Of a stretch of 64,000 nucleotides of DNA, positions 25,901 to 31,900 are shown piece after piece. Origin of the DNA: Harmothoe impar (Eukaryota > Annelida > Polychaeta > Phyllodocida > Polynoidae); assembly GCA_947462335.1 (NCBI GenBank), contig OX381705.1:46948175-47012174 (forward strand), read 5' to 3'. How positions within the stretch are numbered: the stretch's first letter is position 1; each line of letters opens with the position of its first letter. The notes under the pieces were generated by a model. The model was not told where the DNA came from. It did not search any database and saw nothing but the letters and a program-made list of their open reading frames with translations. The translations under genes were made by a program, and so were the position numbers.

Positions 25901-28900
25901 ATAAATTTGATTGAACAAATATTATATTCTAAGAACATCAAACTTAACTTGGCACAGCTGTCAAGATACATGTCAGCATATACCGGGTACATACGAGGAT
26001 GAACAATTCTACTAGATAGTAGTATAGATGCTCTAACCTGACGTACCGTAGGAACTTTATACAATTTTTACATATTATCTTTAGAAAGATAGAATGGAGA
26101 CACTACACTATGATAGCGTATCTTAATTAAGTATCTACTTTGAATGTAGAATTCAATGAAATTGGGCAGAAAAATGCCAGAGGACTACAGCACTTTTTAG
26201 GCTCAGTATGATAAGACTATATCGGTGCGACAAAAAATTAGTTGTTTGAAGGAGTTAGTAGTATATACGGCAGCTTTCTAACAAATAAATAATAAATTTA
26301 ACAGCTGCATTGTAATTAACATCTATTGTATTTTAGATAGGCAGAATACATATCTATATGTACGTGAAACTTTACACCATGATATGCTTAGACTATTGAC
26401 AAACATTTATGTACACATGACTTTCCCTGTATAGCAAAGAATCACATTTATCCAACTTTTAGATCTATATTAGATACCGTTTTCAATTTTTTTTTTTTAT
26501 AACAAATATTGTACCACAAGCTGTCCACTGAACCTGCCTGCATAATTTAATTTAATCAACCATTGAAAAACGGTATCAATCATTCAAAATAGTTAATTAT
26601 CAAAGAATTATTACACCATTCATCATCATCATTCAGAACTAGTAGTCACTATAGACACCATTTAATATGAGCATTCTGTAGCAGTAGTCATCTTCAGCGT
26701 CAGGGCTCTGTACCACCAGTTAGCTTGAATCTTGAATCTTGAATCTTGAAGTTTTGATCTTGATAAAACCACATCTTAGACAAACGCACCTATCTTCCTC
26801 AAAGTGAGGTTGCACTATCCACTGAACCAGCACAACTCCATATATATGGCTGATGATTTATAAGACATTTATAATAATTGAGCTGTCCACTGAACCTGCC
26901 CAATATTTAGATGCTCACATAAACACATGGTAGCATGCAATTCACAGAACCTGCATGTACTATATAATTTCCATTTTGGGCCTTCAAACATGCTGTCCAC
27001 TGAACCTGCATGCCTAGTTGATCACATCCATGTCACAGGTTGAATCTCAGCATTTGACGCAGACTGAATGCTTCTTCACTGGTTACCGGTACTACATGTA
27101 TGCTTCATTGTAATTCTTCACAATATCTTCAATTGTTTTGGACATGTAGTCTGTGATTTTTTGTACCAGTGCTTCATCTGGATGACATCCATCCTGCAAC
27201 TTTTCATAGCAATCCTTCCCATGAGATCTATGCACAAGCCCATCTATCCTGAGTTTGATCATGGTTTCTTTCTTGTTTTCAATGTGCATCAGAGAATTTA
27301 ATGATCTCATGCCCGCATCTAGATTTGCTTGATTGGGATCCTCCTGATACGGAGTATTTGGTGGCAAATGCTTCACATTGAATCTTCCGATCTCCATTCC
27401 ATAGATTCCAGCAATAATAATTATCAGTGAGGGTTGATAAGGCCGCACTTCCTTTCTAAACTTTAGCTGTTTATCCAAAACATATGCAGCAGCCACTTCA
27501 GTCAGATCTGGGAAGGAGACCAGGGAACCCTTGCTTTTCACTGTGAGGTCACAAACACCCGTCATTAAAATCACATAATGATAGTGCTCCCTGTACAGTC
27601 TGTGCTGAGTGATATATCTTGCTTGATCTGTACTAAGTCCCATTGCATAGTTTATCACACAGTGAGCCGCCGTCTTCTGGGACAAACTACTGTACACATT
27701 TCCCAGCCTGGAGTCTCCAATTATGAAAATTGAGCACTCATTAGCTCTCCTGGTACCAATAATTCTTTGATAAATTCTCTTGTGTAAACCAGGGTAGAAC
27801 AGATCATTGGTGTATACATGCTCATATTTGTTCGCCATGATACCTTATTTAATTTGACAATTTGTGTAATGTAATTAATTAATTCGTGTTGCTTCCAGGG
27901 AAAGTTAGTAGGTCAGACTATACCACCTGTTTGGGCACTGTCTGCTCTGTCATGAGACCATCATCACGTGCAATATAGCTTCCACCCAGCTGGCTGTTGA
28001 TATCATCTCGACGTTGAACCTGCTGTTGATGCTGTTGATGAAGTTGCTGTTGATGTATATGATGCTGGAATAGCATAGGCCTGGGTGAGTACGGTAGACC
28101 ACTTAGCTGAGGGACGGGTTGCTCACGCTGTTGCTGAAATGACTGATGTTGGGCTTGCTGTTGATGTTGATTATGGTGTTGATCCTGAAGTAACTGGTGA
28201 TGTTGCCCTGTTACCAGGGATACTGCTGCTCCTTGACTCGGTGTTCTAAGCAAAGGCACAAAGGGCACATGTGCCGGGGACTGACTATTGTGCTGCTGGA
28301 ATCGCTGTTGCTGTTGTTGTTGTTGTTGCCGTTGTTGCTGTTGTTGTTGTTGTTGCTGTCGCAACCCCTCGACATCAGACAGTTGTAGAGACTGATGACG
28401 ATGCTGTAATTTGTGCTGCTCTTGTTGTTGAACTAGGTCACGTGATGGGGAAGATTGTTGTTGTTGTTGTTGTTGTGGAGACAGCTGTCTAATATGTGTC
28501 AACTGAAGAGAATCAGGCTGATGCCGCTGCAACTCTTGGGGTTGTTGTGGACGCTGTGGTTGTTGCTGACATTGTGCCTGCAACATTAGAGTATCAAGTT
28601 GTATCAAATAATCTCTAACTTTGACGGTAATCTTGCCCTGCCTGTTTTCACCTGAGTATGTGCCATTGTCATACTCACTGCTATTAAAGTCAGCGTAACC
28701 ACCCCATATTTTACTAAATGTACTCTCAATGCAGGGGTGTGGGGCTGTGCTGATGAGCCTAGCTTTGAGTTCCAGGTTCTGCGTATATTTTGCAATCATA
28801 AGTTTCTCCATCAAAGATTCCCGGTAGTCAACCCATTCTTTGCTTGACGGAAACTCACCTGCGACAGCTTTCATTTTGAGCGGTGATTTTTCTGCCAAAA

Positions 28901-31900
28901 CCCGCATTGCACGCTCTACTTCTTTATGTAGGACACATTTGATATAAGCATACGCTTGTTCTACACATGTAAACTCCTTCTCCTCACCATTAAACATATA
29001 TTTGAACAAACACGGGTAGAAATTGCTCAAAAAGGTGCCCTCGCCGTTGTAAACAAATCCTTTTGACGTTTGCCGAAGCCTTTCTGGCCGGCGCGGCATT
29101 ATGACGTCATTGTTGCTAGGGACTCCGCTTGTCGCTATGGGCGGGCCATCTGTGGCCGTGTTCGAGAGATCTTGTGTAGTTACTTGCGGTGGCAAATATA
29201 TGGGCGGTATATTCACAAGCTCATCAAATAAATAGTAGCTGCCATCAATCAGAATCCTACTTTCTTCAATTCTTGCTTCCACATCATTGTCTTGACAATA
29301 TCTCACTATCTTCCTCAGTTTGTTTTTCAGAATACGCACTTGTTTTGGCTCATCCTCACAAAGAGAGATTCCTTCAATACCGTTGTGCTTCAAATTTCTC
29401 TGTTGCCGGTATATTTTTGTCTTGAGTGACAAAGTGCTCAGACAAACCAAAATGGGCACTTTAGCACTTGTATCCAGTTTCCTATGAGGATTTCTCATTC
29501 TCCGTATGCCTGTGATATCCAATGGTGAGATGTACAGCCCCATATCCTGTGCAATATTCTTCACATGAATATAAAGATTCTCATTTTCCATTTCAGGGAC
29601 TCCATGAATCACCAGGTTTCGTGTTGGATGTTCATCCGGACGATGCACCGCATTTCTTGATTTAACTGCACCACTCATACTACTGGGATCAGCTCCATGC
29701 ACATCCTTGATTTGCTGTGTAATCTCTAATTTTAGCCTCTTCAAATACTGATCAGTCTGATGCTTGTACTCATCTAGACGTTTCCTGTCAGCTTCAACAT
29801 CAGATAATTTCATATCTAATTTTTGCTCAAGTTTTGCCAAGTCCTGACTGACATTGGTGAAGGCTGTTTTAGCAAAAATATCCCCCTTTTCCACCTCTTG
29901 TCTAACACTCTTGACATTCGTCAGCAAAACTTGTTCCATTTTTGTCTCAACCGACGTGATCCTGTCATGCACCAGTTTGAGCTGATGATCATAATGTGCC
30001 GTTCTATTGATATCACAATTTGTAATGTTAGTGAACCTTTTCTCAAGACTTACTGTTAGATCATGTAGCTGTGTAGAAATAGAGTACATGGTTGCCGGTG
30101 TCTCTATTATTCCACCTTGTCGCACAACCGGGGAACCCGCGTAACCGCCATTGTTTTCAAATGACGCTGCCCCGCCCGCAGGTGGCTTACTAGCAATTTC
30201 CTTCTCGCTAGTATCCTGATTGACTATCAGATCATCAATTTGTACCATACTGTCCAATTTTTCCATATCTACAACTTTGTCGAGGGATGTAGACTTGATT
30301 TGCAAGATTGGTACCTTGTTTTGATGTTTTTCCTCCAGATTTGTTGTGACGGTGTGACTTCGCGTGATCGCCATGACGTCACTCCACCGACGATTCTCAA
30401 CTTTTGATCACAAAACTTGAAATAACTTAAAAAATACTTAAAATCAATACTCAAAAAGTTGGAATATTGATCCTTATACATTTACACACAATTCCTCCAC
30501 TTTTTGCATGTAGTCCTCTCCATTTTTCCACAAAAATAAGCTATTGTCCACGGAACGTCATTTTTTGAAGTCTTGTTCAGGTGGTGCGTTCGATGTTTTA
30601 AAAGAAACTAAATTCTCCGAAGGAAAAAAACCACAGGTAGACTGGAAGAGAATGAAAAACGCGAACGGTCTGAGCAAGCTAACGTTCAGCTCAAAAGAAG
30701 GTATCGAGGCTAGCGCATGCGTATCGTCAGGATTTAGAGACTAAATATTTATAAGATAGAAAATTAATCAGCACATTTTGTGGATTTAAATGAATTCCCA
30801 CATTAATGATTTTGCTGTGTAAAAATATATAAATATCAATCTCTTTTGATTTTGAATAATAGTACTAATACTATATACTACAGACTGCTTATCTTGCCAA
30901 TAAATTCAGCAGTCTTTAATAACTGCCCTCGATTATGAGATCTCTCATATTTCTAGAGTGCAAAATTATGCATGATACGGATTAACCTTTCTATTTCATC
31001 AATTTGCAGGATGAGTCTACTGAACTGGATGACCTTGATATTTCGGTGGAACTTGATGTGCAAGTAGCCCCACAGCGACTGTCGTCAACAAATGATATTG
31101 AGTCGGGCATGTTCTGCATTAAGACGCTCTGTGAGCACGAAGGGGTAAGTTTGTTTGGTTATCATGACTCGCGTAAAGGGGCACGGGGGCTCACTGTTCT
31201 ATGCGAGGTTCCAGTGTGTATTCAGTTATGCTAATTATGAATGAATGGATTTATCAAAATTTATATACATCTTCTATGTATATTTAATAGATATTTAAAG
31301 TAATTAAGAAAATTCAATAAGGAATTTTACTTTCTACTGGCTCTTACCAGGTCTATGCTAGCTCTCCTGCTATGACACAACTTTCTACTCTACTAGCTAT
31401 AACCAACTCTATTCTCCTGTCCATTACCAACTCTACTCTACTCTACTGGCTATTATAATTTATACCAACTCGATCTACTCTCTTCTGTCTATTACCAACT
31501 GTACTCTCTTGTGTAGCTATGATCAACTTTACTCCACTGACCCAACTCTGTTCTCTTTACTGACTATTACCAAACTCTTTTACTGACTAACTCTATCCTA
31601 CCAACAGGGATTTATAAGAACATTCAGGATTGTTATCTGATCTTTGGAATGACAAGATGTCCTTCCAATTCAGTGAAGGGTATTTCCGTGTAGATCTATG
31701 GTTGGCCTGACCTGCCGATGCCATTTTGGGTACTTTTGCCCATTTTACTCCATACATACTACAACCGATGTTTGTATTGATACCATATTTACAGGGTTGG
31801 CATTCAGTAACAGAGGGTGTACCGGTGGATGTCGGAGGGAGTAGTCTGATGAAGATATGGCAGATGACGGCGCCCTACATGGCCCGCATGTTGGCCATCC

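Larger units (their letters stand above)
22434..30740 (-). mobile_element. Three-ORF non-LTR retrotransposon carrying NADAR and SGNH domains
   Basis: Element of about 8.3 kb in the ROCO intron 22345-31009, opposite to the host gene. In its own 5'-3' order: GC-rich 5' region (30740-30375); ORF1, 818 residues (coiled coil, L1-like RNA-binding region, NADAR, Gln-rich); a 248-residue SGNH hydrolase ORF; a 1.2-kb spacer with a repeated 17-bp motif; endonuclease-reverse transcriptase ORF, 991 codons; 3' UTR with AATAAA and a 12-A tail. All three frames are open and the main catalytic motifs are present, so the copy looks recently active. The 5' edge is a guess from the fall in CpG content near 30740, and no target-site duplication was identified. 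RT and endonuclease place it in the broad Jockey/CR1/L2 group. RNA-mediated copying by target-primed reverse transcription is known for the group; the roles of the extra domains are unknown. Confidence 0.87.

Noticed and set aside
28197..28492. Leu- and Val-rich plus-strand frames
   Set aside because: Antisense of the CAG-rich poly-Q region of ORF1.
29189..29425. Plus-strand 78-codon frame and similar ones across 22874-30374
   Set aside because: Antisense shadows of the three retrotransposon ORFs.
22434..30740. Functional link between the NADAR element and the TIR gene that contains it
   Set aside because: Both relate to NAD+/ADP-ribose chemistry, but insertion in a long intron in antisense orientation is adequately explained by chance.
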